Origin: Paraglomus occultum
Taxonomy: Eukaryota > Glomeromycota > Glomeromycetes > Paraglomerales > Paraglomeraceae
DNA: 46,672 nt
Assembly: GCA_910592205.1 (NCBI GenBank)
Contig: CAJVPJ010000092.1
Location: 1 to 46,672, forward strand
Direction of reading: 5' to 3'
In this document: piece by piece, positions 25,501-38,491 of the stretch
Position numbering within the stretch: the stretch's first letter is position 1
Layout: each line of letters starts with the position of its first letter
Position numbers and translations under genes: made by a program
The notes under the pieces: model-generated
Told to the model about the DNA's origin: nothing
Databases searched by the model: none
What the model saw: only the letters and a program-made list of their open reading frames with translations

Positions 25501-27251
25501 ATACTTTGTCAAAATCTTATTTTTCTCCTTTGACCTTTTCGCTTCCAAGCATGTCGCCTCTTTTTCTAGACGAAGATAATATCACAAATTATCAAAATTT
25601 CGATGAGCACAAAACTGCGGAGACATCGGGAATTCCTGTAAAAGATGATAAAAGAGTGGAGCCGGAATTGAGTGATAGACGCATGTATGATGCCGGAGCT
25701 CTTATTAAATCCGATATCACAACTCAACGGGATTATTTGAATGACGGATTAAGCGACGTTTCAAGTTGCAGCTCAAGTGACAGTTCTGCTCCCGTTTCAA
25801 ACCCTTCTACGCTCACTCCAATATCTATCAATGTTTCTGCCAATCCTTTCGTACCCGCCCTCGCTATCCCTCCATCTTCTCCAAAAACACTCTCTCCTCT
25901 CCCGCCGTCGCCCACTCCATCGTCCCCCCGCATTCCACCTCCAACTCCAACAGAAGCAAAATTGGCAAGCCCACAACCGACTACACCTACAAACTCGCTA
26001 ACCGTTGTAATGGACTATTTTAGTCATGTTAAAAAGAAAGATAGAGCACAATCACCTGCACCGTCACCCGCAACGCCTGATGGAAGAGATGTACGCAATG
26101 ATGGCTCGATTAATCATCCCAATAGCGGAAATGCAACTTCAATTGGCTCAGCTGGATCTGATGAACGTCCAACCAATTCTCTTGCACTTTTCTCGTCGAC
26201 TACCGAAAGAGAAGGTCTCAACCGCACGACAAACTCTCTCACGCAAAACAATAAAATATCAAACTTAAACCTTGATGTACAGACTTTCAGGAAAACTGGT
26301 GGCCTTCACTCCAAATCAGCCCCTTCATCGCCTTCGATAAAGAGGTTTAATGCAGAGCCGTTTCCGTTTGCACCCAGAGTAAGGCAGAAGGGAGCGGGTG
26401 ATCTGAATGAAGAAGACAAGTGCGAAAGTGAAAAAATAAACAAGACTCAAAATGATCCTCTTATGAACATTGTTACTCCAGTTTTGACCACGAAAGCCTC
26501 TTCAACTCGTAGTTTATCAACGTTTAGCGATCCACAGCAAAAGCAAACGCTGCATTCGCAGACATCATCTTCATCTACCCGTGACTCCCAAAAAAGTTCG
26601 ACATTTTCAAGCCCTGTAATCTCACGCACTGGAATATCACTGAATGCTGGCATCCATCCATTTCCATTTACTCCTAAACCACCTCTTCCTTCACCGGCCT
26701 TACTCGCAAAATTGGAGAGTAGAGAGGATTTGAGAAAGATGGTTGCAGACGAGAAGATTGGCGGAAAGAATGAAATTGAACGGCCAAATGGAATAATCAA
26801 TGGATCTGGTGAAGATAAGGGTGAAAAATTAGAGAACGTGGAAACTCTTAAAGGTCTGCCTGATAAATATAGAAGACGAGAAAGAATAATCAGAATGTGG
26901 AAGGAAGCATCGTTGGAGGGATCATCAATGGTTTCTGAAGAGCAGTATGAGAAATTAATGTCATCGAGTCTACAGAGACAGCAACAATCTCAGCAACAAA
27001 CGGTTGCATCTGGTCGAAATGATGATGGTTTCTCATTCAGATCACCCACTTCACCGACATGCTTTACATCTCCAAATTCACCTACATCATCCGCATCACA
27101 TAGCCCGTCCCAATCACTTCAGTTGTTTTCAGATGATTCGTCTTTAAACCGAATGCGTACGACAAGAGCAAGAGCGAAATCTGTGTCGGAAGCGTATCAG
27201 AAGAGACAAAAATCCGAGAGAAAATTCAGAGAAAATGTGTTTGCTAGTTGA
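22537..27251 (+). CDS. Unrecognised 1479-aa protein: ubiquitin-like N-terminus, long disordered tail
   Basis: Exons: 22537-22565, 22687-22876, 22948-23011, 23095-27251; phases join. I did not recognise the family. Residues about 10-60 (YHIQICVEARNDILDVQYTK, then GATVQHVLETACKTLGI) look like a ubiquitin-like or Ras-association beta-grasp fold. Residues about 110-330 and 570-780 appear folded, with LLYVG-type hydrophobic segments, EWDRQRTMGRYNF and FSRIGFLLETMKHAPDRAWN. They are interrupted by a Ser/Thr/Pro stretch (about 180-235) encoded by TCA-rich simple repeats. A Lys-rich basic cluster (about 800-845) is followed by more than 500 residues rich in Ser, Pro, Thr and Asn. Start choice: ATGs at 22537, 22543 and 22549 are in frame; any of them may be used. 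The join between exons 3 and 4 is the weakest. A scaffold or signalling adaptor would fit, but that is a guess. Confidence 0.75.
23344..23500 (+). repeat. Coding simple-sequence repeat, TCA/CCA/GCA-rich
   Basis: Runs of TCATCACCATCACCATCA and AGCAACAGCAACAGC type encode a Ser/Pro/Thr/Ala tract in the large orphan protein. The repeats also keep the opposite strand open (Asp/Val- and Met/Val-rich frames at 23308-23638), which are shadows. The length is likely to vary between strains. Confidence 0.7.
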
Positions 27252-27469
27252 ACGCATCGTTCTCGTATCGTATATTGTGATAGTAATAATGTAGACCGTA
27301 TCATGTGACTGGATCATGTGGCAATCATTTCTTGTGTATGTACATAGTATGTTTCATGATTGTGTTTATTATAAGTAGTCTTTCAAATTATATTGAATTA
27401 TTTTCGAGCGGTATGCACTATATTAAACTGTTATCATTTCCTCAATTTACACAAGTTGCTCGTTTCTCC

Positions 27470-27570
27470 GTAACCCTCACTTTTCACTCCACTTTTCACT
27501 CCGCTCTCACTCCACTCTCCACTCCCACTCCACTCCCACTCCACAACCCTCACCTACTCCACACAACTTT
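27470..27570. repeat. CACTCC-type degenerate minisatellite
   Basis: Short units such as TTTTCACTCCAC and CTCCACTCCCACT are repeated for about 100 bases, all C/T-rich on the + strand, about 220 bases after the stop of the large orphan gene. It probably lies in or just beyond its 3' untranslated region. Confidence 0.6.
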
Positions 27571-28200
27571 ACTCCACAACCGATTGTGTGCCTGCTTGTA
27601 TAATGACATCATCGCACTTACTACAATCACAAGTGCATAATAGGCGGATAAACAAAAAGAAACGGGTACATTTATGGGAACCTGTGTCGGTGTCAGGTGC
27701 CCATACTATCTACTCGACCCAATTGGTTGATATGTAGGAGGGGGATGTGCTTTGCTTTTTCTTATCGGGGAAGTTGTATATAATTTTTTTTTCTCGTCTG
27801 GTCGTCTGAATACTCTCAACTGTTAACATCTCGCGGGGGTCACATAGTTCGCTTTCACCGTATCTGCGCCTCATTCTTTCTCCTCGACTCTTCCCCAAAA
27901 TCCGGGAGCTCCGCCTGTACTTCGTTCAACCTATGACACAACTTCAACCTATCCAAATAAATCCAATACCTGATTCTGCGGTGATAGTTATGTTTATTGC
28001 AGTGTTTATGTTGTGATTATTCTTTTTATGAAACGTCTAAGCCCTTTTTTTGTCAACGTCTCTCCGTCAATGAATTGACTTGTATGCATATCTCACATGC
28101 CAGCAGAGACAAGCCACGATGCGTGCAGGGAATCTGTGAGAGTCAGAAAAGAACAATGTTGCGAGTAGATGGATGATAACGAAAGATGAAGAGATACGAT

Positions 28201-28229
28201 GGGGGTTGGGTTGGGTTGGGTTGGGTTGG
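28201..28229 (+). repeat. (GGGTT)n tract, G-quadruplex-capable
   Basis: Five G-runs of three or more separated by TT, then GGTATGGGG just after, on the + strand. Four or more G3 runs with two-base loops meet the usual G-quadruplex pattern. It stands alone in AT-rich DNA. Confidence 0.8.
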
Positions 28230-29577
28230 TATGGGGTATGAGGTATGGAGACAACAAGTTGTATATCGTGTAAACATTATCGAGAGTATCCATTCAGTTA
28301 GAATAAAATAATGCCCAGAGTGTGTTTATGTATGCATTAATTAAAATGTCAATGGCGACAACTATAATGACAAATGACATCAACGACAACAAAGAACCTT
28401 AATAACTGAGATAAGAACCCTTTACATATGTACGACTATCATTATAGTAATCAGGCTTTTGATTTTCATTCTAAAGTTCGTTTCGACACGCAGTAGAAAT
28501 CTGTCAGCCTTTTTTTTTTCACTCCACGCGTATCTGTCATTTGATTTCATGCAGAGAGAAAAATATGCTTTGCATTGTAAGTGAATATGAATGAATTCCC
28601 CAAAATCATTTGATTGCGGAAATGTTATTCTAATAATATATTAACATTGGCAATAGAATTGGACTTTGTTCGCAAGGTTTTACGCACGGGATAATCTCTC
28701 GCGTGATTTTTCCGAAGGAAAGTTGTATTGAGCACGTTGGATATGCAGGTGGGAATATAGTTAAGAACTAAAGATACGCAAATGCATCAGTAGTTGGGCG
28801 TTGAAGTACATTTTTGGCAGTTCGTATGGTATTTATTGTTCTTGCTAATCACATCTTACGAACTCTATTCATGGGTGATGTCTCGCATCGTTTGGCAAGA
28901 GTGTGATAATAGCATATAATTCATGCAGTTGGCGCCGAATATACTGAATCAATATTCTTATGGAACAATGTAATAAGTGTTTGTCCGACTTGACTTGTTG
29001 TTGTATCACAATTGCAAAGTTTAAGAGTAACAGAGAAAAGATGGATAATAATAACGCATGTTGGTATATATTTTCATCTGTGTCGCAGATAAATGCCAGT
29101 CATACAAATATTTACAATTATCAACAATAACATGTTATTGTGCGTCCTCAGGACAACAACTGCTGTCGAAAAAAATAGCCAATATTACTCTCACATCTGT
29201 TCATGTATGCATTTGTTTATTCATTCTCAACCATTCGTTTAACACCACTCACCCTCGTTCATACATCATTGTTTATCGGCAGTGTGATAACCACAACAGT
29301 CAATGACCATAATTACCATTGTCCGAGATGGCTACTCCTAATCCCAAAATAGCATCACCCAGTGATCATTGTGCCTTAACAATGATCGATTGATATGTAG
29401 CTGTTGAGCAGCGTGACATTGATGCATGGGACAAGAATGTGGACAAAGAACAGAAAATAGCGAGAGACATATGTAAGCGAAGCAAAAAAAGGAATGCGGA
29501 ATATACCGACTTGTGGTTTGACAATCAAGCCCAACCCATAGACGTCGTATAAATAAAAGTACTATAAAATAATTCTT

Positions 29578-29607
29578 CATAATAATAATAATAATAATAA
29601 TAATAGT
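29578..29607. repeat. (AAT)n microsatellite
   Basis: About nine uninterrupted AAT/TAA units inside AT-rich intergenic DNA. A simple slippage repeat with no further claim. Confidence 0.85.
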
Positions 29608-31745
29608 AATACTAACACCATTGAATTTAATACCGTATATGGCAAGTTGATAGTCGAAAATCACAAATGCAAAATATTGTATGTAAAATTGGCTGAGAAT
29701 AAGATGATTACATAAGGTAAAGTAGACTCCTTTATAGTATCATTGTAAATGTATATTATCATATCTCGATCACATAAGCTTTGATAGGACCCTATTCACA
29801 TGATTTGAAGTTTACTAATCATAATAGGCGAACAAGAATGTCGTTTGAAGATACTATCCTCACTCGACTGTATCGTCGTCCGTCTCTCCTCTATTCGCAC
29901 TCCCTCTCCCCACCAAGATCTCCCCTTTGTACTCTGGGGAAGATTGACATAGACATCTATGTATGCTATACATACCAAGTTTTACGGTAAAGTACAGATA
30001 AACGATAAGCAATAAACGAATCACAATATTGCATATGTTGTGATTGTAACAAGAATTATAACAATAACTTGGTAACCATTATCATGATCATCTAGTTTTT
30101 TTTTAGCTACTGCTAAATATACATCTTGTTCAATACCGTGAATTCACGCGCGTAAGTTCTCACAGCGTACGCACGGCAAAACGCCGCATTTTTTATTTTA
30201 TTTTTTTTTTTTGGACAATACTTGTTAAGAGCAACGCCCTGTATAAACTTGCAAAAACGCCTTTTTTTCTCTGTTGGCATAATACAAGTTTGGACAATAA
30301 GTGCATGAAAAGCTTTATTCTTTTGATGTTGAAAATATTCTTTGTTCTATTAATGCCTCGCTACATTTTTATCCCACACATATGCTACGTCTCACCTTAT
30401 CGCTATGGGGGAGCATATCGACCTTATGACAATATTGGGACCGTATACATGCGCTTGCATCAATGTTATATCGTCTCATTTTGGGCAGTTCATTCGGGAC
30501 AAGTAGCAGCGAGTAACATTGCTGCTGAATACCATTAATAGTTAGTCGATCAATAACTACCAATGCATTTTTGTTGGCTGGTTTCTACTAACTTTTTATG
30601 TAGTAAAGTTATTGTTGATAGTATAAAAGTCATATGTAACGGCAATGCTGTTAATTTTATGTATGTACATAGAAACATGACTCGGTACAATATATTAGGC
30701 AGGGATCGATAACGCTTCATTTTCAAACGCTCGCAGACATACCCCGTCCTGCACTCTGCACAAAGAGTCTATTGCCTAACGCAAACAAGCAAGCAGAACA
30801 GTAACAATAGATTCAAAGGTAGTGCAAACGTCAAATGACATTGATGTACAATGACCAGTGAAGTAGGTGTAATGTTGATAATTGTTGTAATGGATGATGA
30901 GTGACCGCAATGGATGTGATGTGCGTGCGTGAAATGTATGATCGCCTTGGTGATAACCAACAATAGATGTTGTTACAACAACCAACAGTTAAAAAGTTCA
31001 TCTCATATCACTTTATCGTTTGCAAATGTGAGGTTGAGAGATGAGGCAGAGTTATCAGTCGACACAATAAAGAAAAGATTACTTTGTGAGAAATATATGC
31101 AATAATATGCATTTAATGTATTAGGTGGTTGGGGGGAAGGGGAGGAGTTCTCTCTATCTGATATACTGACTAAGATGTCTGGCTAAGTGATGTTTCGCGT
31201 GTTTCATATTTCGCGTGGTGATTGTTGAATGTGTGCATGGAACACATTATTCTTAATGTCTTGTTATCAAATTACAGTGTTATGATTGTGTTGTCCATAT
31301 GTAGTATCATATTTGTCTATGATACATACATACATAATGACCATAATGTTATTATATTATGTTACACAGTCAACAAACATATTCATTGTGCTCCGTAATA
31401 GACATTCAAAGTTTATATTATATACATATGCAACAATGATGTTCATAACAATGGACTCTGCTGTCGTTTATTAGTTAACAAAAATATCACTAAGAACCAG
31501 TACATGCCTCAAATAAGTAATAGTAGTTAGGTTTCAATTGAATATATTGTTTATGAATCCCAATCGCATATTATATTGTTATACAATGACGTAGATCATT
31601 TATTATGGCGAACTGGAATGCAAATACATATATATGGAGTTATAGGATATGAAAAATACAAAACCGAGTGGATTCGGATTATGCATAACATACCACACTC
31701 ACACACACAATTGAATAATCCGCCCAGATAGTCACTACACTACTT

Positions 31746-31958
31746 TTGGCCGCCCATTGCCGGCATTGCTATTGTTTCGACAGGACCTTTTGTTTTAATC
31801 TTTTGTTTGGTCATCGAGAACGTGAAATTTGTGTTCGTGACATTAGCAAAAAGTCAAGTCACCACAAACATCCAATTATCCGGGAAAAGCCTGAACACAT
31901 TCGACGGGAAATTTCCAATCATCTGGGAGTGATATATAAGAAGACAATGAAACAATAA
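31746..31958 (+). pseudogene. Possible relic of an HMG-box (MATA_HMG-like) gene
   Basis: The open frame ends KHPIIREKPEHIRREISNHL then G and a short basic tail. The pattern of basic residues, a Pro-Ile, then EIS..LG recalls the second helix region of MATA_HMG boxes, which are expanded in arbuscular mycorrhizal fungi. The expected first helix (PNAF.LYR) is absent in frame; a frame-shifted PFVLIF just upstream is a weak candidate. There is no true ATG and no companion exon. This is a suggestion from residue pattern only. Confidence 0.25.
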
Positions 31959-33366
31959 AACTTACTGGATACAACGAGGGTCGTAGAGAACGTTACATGT
32001 AAGACTTTGAATGTCATAAGAACTTGCTAACCGTCACCCGCCCTGCCTAAAAGAACTCGCTATTCCCCACTGACAGTCATCGCAAAATGTTTCTTGTCAC
32101 ATGTGATGGATTGAAATGTGGGGGAGAAAAGGAATACAAGACAATGAATTGTAATATATGTATGTGATGTGATGTATGTCATCAATATATTACTTATCCT
32201 ACTACATATACTCGCATATTAATAGAATTCAATCCACAGTTTTTTTAAAATAACGTGCAGTAGTCATTCTTCCGACGAGAAAGAATTAACAAGAGGGGGA
32301 GAGCCGTCTTGAACAATATCTTCCTGCACAAATATTGTCTCCACATCCGGATACAGCGCACATCTTAGTCAAATTCGAGCAAAGAGTGGCAAAACAGAGG
32401 CAATTACGAAAAGTAGAGAAAAGGGGCTGGTTATTGACACATATGCATACATTTCGACGATAATACTTACACACACCCGTATCCTGTTCGTATACGAGAA
32501 CAACGAGAAAAGATATATCACACAAGTAAACAGTAAGTATATATTAACCATGTATATTTTAACAGATAAGATAGATAGATAAATAGATAATGTGTGATAT
32601 ATTAAAAAAACAATGTGTGATATGAAATAAATAAAATATACATTCATCGTCCGTACAATATCAGCTATTTTATGAATTATACAATGCGCATATTATACTG
32701 CCAATCTTATTTATTCTTTGTAGTTGACTTTCATTAATAACAAGGGCTGTCCTCTTCCTGCATATTTCATCTCGGATTTAAAAAATATATATTATACTAT
32801 GCAATACTCATCAGGAAATAAGGAGCATAATAAAGGTAAAGAAACGAACAGGAGTCATCTCTTGCATTCTACTTGATACACAGCATATACTACACATCAA
32901 AAATATGCATCATATCAACCTAACCCTATTTTATTCTCTATTGATTCCTTCACCTGTCTTCATCTTCGTTCCGTTTCTTTCCACATTCTTTTTTTTTTTA
33001 CCTCTCTCTCATCACCTACCATTATAAATAATTTATTATATTAATATTAATAAATATAATTATTATTAACGAATTATCACTATTCAAAGCCGCAACTTTC
33101 TTTCTGTGTAAAGCAAAAAAAAAAAAGATATTGAGAGGGGGAAAAAAATACATAAAATGATCAAGCTCCTCCTCGCTTGACACAACTTCTTCATAGCTCA
33201 ACTTATTACAAGAGAGAACTTTCTACTGTGCTTCTGTTACGAGGACCTATTCCACCGTCACACACTCGTCACCTTACCTACCTCTCAGTTTTCGCGCTTC
33301 ACCCCATCAATCTTCTTCGACACATCTACTCCACTTTTTTTCTTACTAAGACTCTACTAATTCAAT

Positions 33367-34365
33367 ATGGCCTCGCAACAATTGCACTACGAAGTTCTCA
33401 CAAATGTCCATGAAAACAATATGACTACCCGCTCTATGCGAGTTTCACGCAATCGTGAAAACTTGCAACCATACTGGATCCCTGAGGGATTTCGAGCCGT
33501 GCTAATTTCAATTAATGATATTCAGCGGCTTCCATTCCAACAAGCGACTAATCATTCTCAGGATATTCAGCAACGGCAAAATGCAAATGTTGTAAGGCGC
33601 AGCAGACACGCAAATCAGAATCAAACCAATCCTATGGCAAGGCAAGGACGATGCAATACGGTGTTGGGTGCACCATTAGATCAAATTACGGTCGCTCGTG
33701 CTATCCCCAACAAGCCTAAACGTAAGGAGCTATCTGGTAATGAAAATGACGAAAACTCGCAGACGAACACACCTACGGCCTCCGCCTCTGCTTCGGCAAG
33801 CACCTCCATAGGTTCGTCCATGGTGACAGCTCAAGCAAAGAAGAGATGCCTTGGCAACAAGAAAATTGATGCACGTCAGCAACATAACCAGAATCAGCGA
33901 GCAGCGGTTAATTTCCGTAATAACGAGAACAAAACACCGGAACACAACATTTCGGATCCGTTCGCTGATGCCACCACCAACGGAATTGCTCAAACGCCGT
34001 CTCATAATCAACGCGTGTCTCAGCGCATGTCCTTGTCTCAACAAGCTATTGGCAGTTCTAACGAATTCAAGCATCCAAGAAAAGCCATGGTATCATCGGA
34101 ACGTGATGCCCTTTATGCAACGCACGGTTCTAACCGTGTCTCAAAGAACACAAGCAGTATGCATATCAACAAGCCGTTTCGAGTCTTGGAATCGAAAGTA
34201 GAGTCAGCCGTTCTTCCAAATTCACAACACAATCTTCATTCAAACCCACTCGCCGAAGACAACTTTGGTTTACTCTCCAATGAGGGTCGCAACGCCAACG
34301 GCGATGAATGTCGTGATGAAATGGAATCGGTCGAATTGGATAGGGATCAAGTTATGAAAATGTAA
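33367..34365 (+). CDS. Uncharacterised 332-aa Asn/Gln/Ser-rich protein, single exon
   Basis: An intronless frame starts at ATG 33367 (MASQQLHYEVLTNVHENN) and ends at TAA 34363-34365. I do not recognise a family. The first ~55 residues (up to YWIPEGFRAVLISINDIQRL) look folded. The rest is rich in Asn, Gln, Ser and basic residues, with an Ala-Ser repeat (SASASASTS) and a charged acidic end (DECRDEMESVELDRDQ). It is the only long frame in a 12-kb gene-poor stretch. T-rich and A-rich sequence crowds both sides, suggesting long untranslated regions. A nuclear regulatory protein would fit the composition but is a guess. A shorter + frame (33177-33413) overlapping the start lacks an ATG start and is a shadow. 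Confidence 0.7.
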   Translation: MASQQLHYEVLTNVHENNMTTRSMRVSRNRENLQPYWIPEGFRAVLISINDIQRLPFQQATNHSQDIQQRQNANVVRRSRHANQNQTNPMARQGRCNTVLGAPLDQITVARAIPNKPKRKELSGNENDENSQTNTPTASASASASTSIGSSMVTAQAKKRCLGNKKIDARQQHNQNQRAAVNFRNNENKTPEHNISDPFADATTNGIAQTPSHNQRVSQRMSLSQQAIGSSNEFKHPRKAMVSSERDALYATHGSNRVSKNTSSMHINKPFRVLESKVESAVLPNSQHNLHSNPLAEDNFGLLSNEGRNANGDECRDEMESVELDRDQVMKM

Positions 34366-34903
34366 ATAACGGCATTTTTTTTTAAAAAAAAAAGAAAATA
34401 TGATAGAAAAAATACAACAACACCTACGTTGATAGTCTGAACTAGAGGGAAGGAAATTGAAGACATTTGGAAGGATATACACACATGGAAATGTCAAGAA
34501 TATTCCACTTTTGGAACCTTATTCTTTTTCTTTACTTGTTTCCTATCAGTCCTTGAATTTTCCTTGCTGTTTGTTATCAGCTTCTTCCCTCTTTGTTGCG
34601 ACATATCAGAATTCTATTTTGTACATTTTTGTACATTTGTACAGCTATTATATATATTACTTTTTTTTTTCTTTCTTCAAAGCTTTTCGCAAAGAGAAAG
34701 AAATTTCTAAGAAAAAAAACACACCTTGAATCCCTTCCATATTCTTATGACTCTTACTTTTCGATATAACTTAAAAGACACGAAACACAAAAAAGTTACG
34801 GTTTTTTCTTCTATATAGAATTTATTTCTAAAACGAAAACCCCCTATACGATATTTTCATATATACGCTTTTATATTTCAATAGAATATACGGTTAAAGT
34901 GTG

Positions 34904-34926
34904 ACAACAACAACAACAACAACAAC
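34904..34926. repeat. (AAC)n microsatellite
   Basis: About seven or eight CAA/AAC units, followed by further imperfect ACAA repeats, in non-coding sequence downstream of the 332-aa ORF. Confidence 0.8.
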
Positions 34927-37900
34927 TTCTATATAACAATAACAAACGAAAACGACACGACAACAACGAACACGGCTTTTTACTTTTTTACGCTTTTTTC
35001 TAAAAACACCGAACACATTTTATTCTACAGATGTTACGGAACTTTTTTCTTTTTTTGTAGATTTTAGATTCGAAAAAAAAAAAGAAAAACGTCTTTAAGA
35101 CTTTTTCTCTGTAAATTTCTTCTCTGTATAGTTTATTTCCTTTTTTCGTTCTTACAAAGGATTTATAAAGTGCTTTATCTCGCTCTGTTCCTTGGCTTTT
35201 TGTTTTTCTCCCTGTGGGAGGGGGAAAGAGAGAAGACGGGAGAGTTAAATTTCCTTTTTTTTTTCTTGTACAGTACAACACTATATAAAGTTGGATAATA
35301 AACTTTTTTCTATTTCTTCTAAATAAACTTTGTTCTAACTGCAGTCAGAAAAAAAAAAGTATCAATTTGTGATGTGTAAAAAAAAGTCCCGTCTATGATA
35401 ATTTGATCACTGAAACATGGTCTTGATAAAAACTGTTGTAAATCAACATACAATAAATTCGGAGCAACACGGATAATGTCTCACGAATATAATCACTTTA
35501 GGAAAGTACTCGTGCTCTGAGTCCTTATCAAACAATGACCAGCAATTGACAAACATGTTACCTCTTATTTATATTAACTCGCGTGACCATTGTTTGTAAA
35601 TCTGTTTGTTCGGAAATTTGTGTCTTGTTTCATATGACGAATAGGGGCAATATGGTTGTTGTATTCAAAAGGACTTGACGGAGATTGAGAATTTGCTTTT
35701 GAAGATTTCTATAATCAATCGAAAGCAATATCCTTTCTGTCTGTCTTAAGAAAAACTTGACAAACCTCACGTTCTGACGGGCTAAATCTGTTCGTCGTCA
35801 AGTAGATGATTAGAATGTTGTCGATAAAAAGTTTTGCTTAAAAACCATGATTTAGGGATTCAAGCCGTTAAATACTAAATATGCAAATTGCCAGGCAAAA
35901 CGTCTTACGATTTCAATACCCCTCGCAATGACCTTCCATTAATGAAATAAGCCGACTTTTGACCAAACCCGTAGCTAACTTTTTCTATACAAGTGTATTC
36001 GTTACACGTGAATCGCGTCATTTACTGACGATCATGTAAATCACATGCTCTATTCTGGAGGAATAACCGACGCTTATCACCCGTTCTCAGAGTCCCGTGC
36101 ATTGACGTTACCCGCTTGACCAAGAAACATGTTACTATTTTAATAGGCAAGTTACATTGTCCATGACCGCTATCTATCTGTTTGCTAACTAGAGAGACAT
36201 AAAAGTATGTTACGACTTAATTACACTTACGATTTACGCATTCATCTGCTGGTTGAAATCTTGTATGCACTATTCGACAACAGCGTCCATGATATGAGAC
36301 GGTAATAGTAATGGTATTTTGCCTTGCTGTCTTTTCTGAATGTAATGTCGAGTAGGTTTCACTTGCTTTTTACTTGACGCGCCGCAACAATAAAGTTTCT
36401 GAAACATCAAAATAGACTGTTTAAAGAAATACAAAATGGTTATAAAGAAACACATCGCCATGTTAATTATATAAACTTGTACCTGGGACTTGAACAAATT
36501 GCCGTGGATTTATTATTGCATTTATTCGCGTCTTGACGTCGTTAAAGATTTGTCAATCGTTACTTGATACAACTTACGTGTCTGTACAAGATAAAGTACA
36601 GTGGTGTAAGAAAATTCTTTGGCTCAACTACAAATAGCATACAAATAATGTTTACCTCAGATGCGATCAAAAAAACATTTATTCTAGTACACTAGTTCGA
36701 CTACGTTTCAGACGCCTTTTCCCAGTTTGCAACTAACCCATAATACTGAAGGAGAAGGTTAAAGATGTAATAACTACATCATACCATGATAGATAAGGTA
36801 CTGGTATGTAGTTTTTTGAATGCATATAAACCTTGTTTAAAAACTCAGCTGACAGATGTTGGAAACTCCTAGTCAATTTATGTTAATATTGTGTTTATAG
36901 TTACCTCCAAAGTGTAATTCTCTGGTTAAAAGTTAAAAGTTTGGACTTTTGCAACGTCATACATTCGTTAACAGATTATTAATAGAGTAGTTATCTTGCT
37001 GAGTGAATAGTAAGACTATAAATTAGAATTCTTTCATGCCGTTAAATTAGTATTGTAGTTGTGGGTAATGTTCGGAAAACAAAAACCTGCTGTGTACTGT
37101 CTGGTTATTTATACATTTTGTTCTGTCGGACAATTTGACGGCGCCAGTTATATATTGTAGTGTATATTAATTATAATATAATATTCGGAGTTTGTCCGCT
37201 TTCTATTTAATTTAGTCACAATCAATACAGTTTATTATACATGTATAAATATTACAAATAATAAAGTAAGATTTAATATGCTGTTGATTTTTTTATATGA
37301 TATTATTAATATTAATATATTGTAACAGTTTATATGGGTTTATTTCCCCTAGCTAAGTAATGCTATGCAACACGGAAGCGTGATGATCGTGCGGAGATGC
37401 ACGGCTCCGAAAGATGGGCGAATAAACACAACAAACAAACAAAGAACTTGGAAATAAGCATAAAGAAAAGGAATGTGATATATGAGAAATAAGCAAACAC
37501 TTACCGTAAACTTGTATACGGCTTTATTAAATAAAAATAATATATATTATAATAAACTTAATTCAAATAAATTTCTGTAAAATTAACATACTCGGCACGT
37601 AACAGCCATAAAAATTGCAACATAACTAAAATGTTGCGTATTACCACTAACAACTTAATAAGAAATTGTATAACATGTTAATTGTGCATATAAATATTGC
37701 AATTTTACAATAGTAAGCATATAATTCTCAATTAATCACGATATGTTATATATTGTTATATTGTATTCGGAGTCAGGTGGCTGAGTAATTACAATCACGT
37801 TTATGATGGATCGCAAAACATTTAGATAAAACCCCAACATTAATAGCAAATATAACAACAGTAACCTGGTAAATATTAAACGACAAGAATGTGATAACAA

Positions 37901-38491
37901 CAAAAGGCCAGAACGATCAAACGTAAGCAAACTATTATCAGGTCTGTATATAAAGTACGCAAAGTTGTCGTTTATCTAAATCGTTCAATCTTTCTTGACA
38001 CTGTTTTACATCTCTCGATAGCTTCTTTGCAATTTTTACTATTCATATTCTTCCCCCTTTCTTTCTCCTCCTTTCTCGTAAATATCGCTCGCCATCCCCA
38101 CACGTATACACCTTATAGTTCCTGTGCCGATCATCATTTCCAAATTTAATCCAGAACGCACATTGCATAAATGCGGGGATGTTGCTTTGCTTCGGAAACA
38201 AAGAAACAGGTTTGTGCATGCGAGTCTGGTGTAATGGATCTTTTACAAATAAGGATGAAGATGAGAAAGAAAAATGTATGTGTGCTGCTTGGAACGTAGG
38301 TAGAGTGTTTTTATGGAAGGTATGCATAGATTGTAATTGGTTGGATTGGACTTGCGAAAACGCCTCTCTATTTCGGTAATGTGAAACTCTTGATTTTTGA
38401 GAACTTGCTTCTAAGAATTAGTTTGGCTGTGCCGAGGGCTGAAGTGAGAATGAGCATTCACTTAAACATTACCTTTTTTTTTTATCTTCAA

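Larger units (their letters stand above)
27252..33366. other. 6-kb gene-poor interval with simple repeats
   Basis: No convincing coding region. It contains a CACTCC-type minisatellite just behind the orphan gene (27470-27570), a GGGTT array (28201-28229), an AAT array (about 29578-29607), a long T run (30190-30215) and several poly-A/T stretches near 33000-33150 that probably belong to the leader of the ORF at 33367. Scattered open frames of 60-108 codons show no domain. The one possible relic, at 31746-31958, is listed separately. Confidence 0.5.

Noticed and set aside
29338-29664. 108-codon minus-strand frame with an Ile/Thr run
   Set aside because: The run is the AAT microsatellite read in antisense; the rest shows no domain.
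36270-36497. Minus-strand frame with an intron-like internal stretch and a basic C-terminus
   Set aside because: Donor and acceptor look plausible, but only about 45 codons would remain, a stop lies just upstream in frame, and no family is recognised; not enough to call a gene.
38179-38379. 66-codon plus-strand frame with several Cys and Trp
   Set aside because: No signal peptide, no domain, and an equally long antisense frame (38043-38327); it looks like chance.
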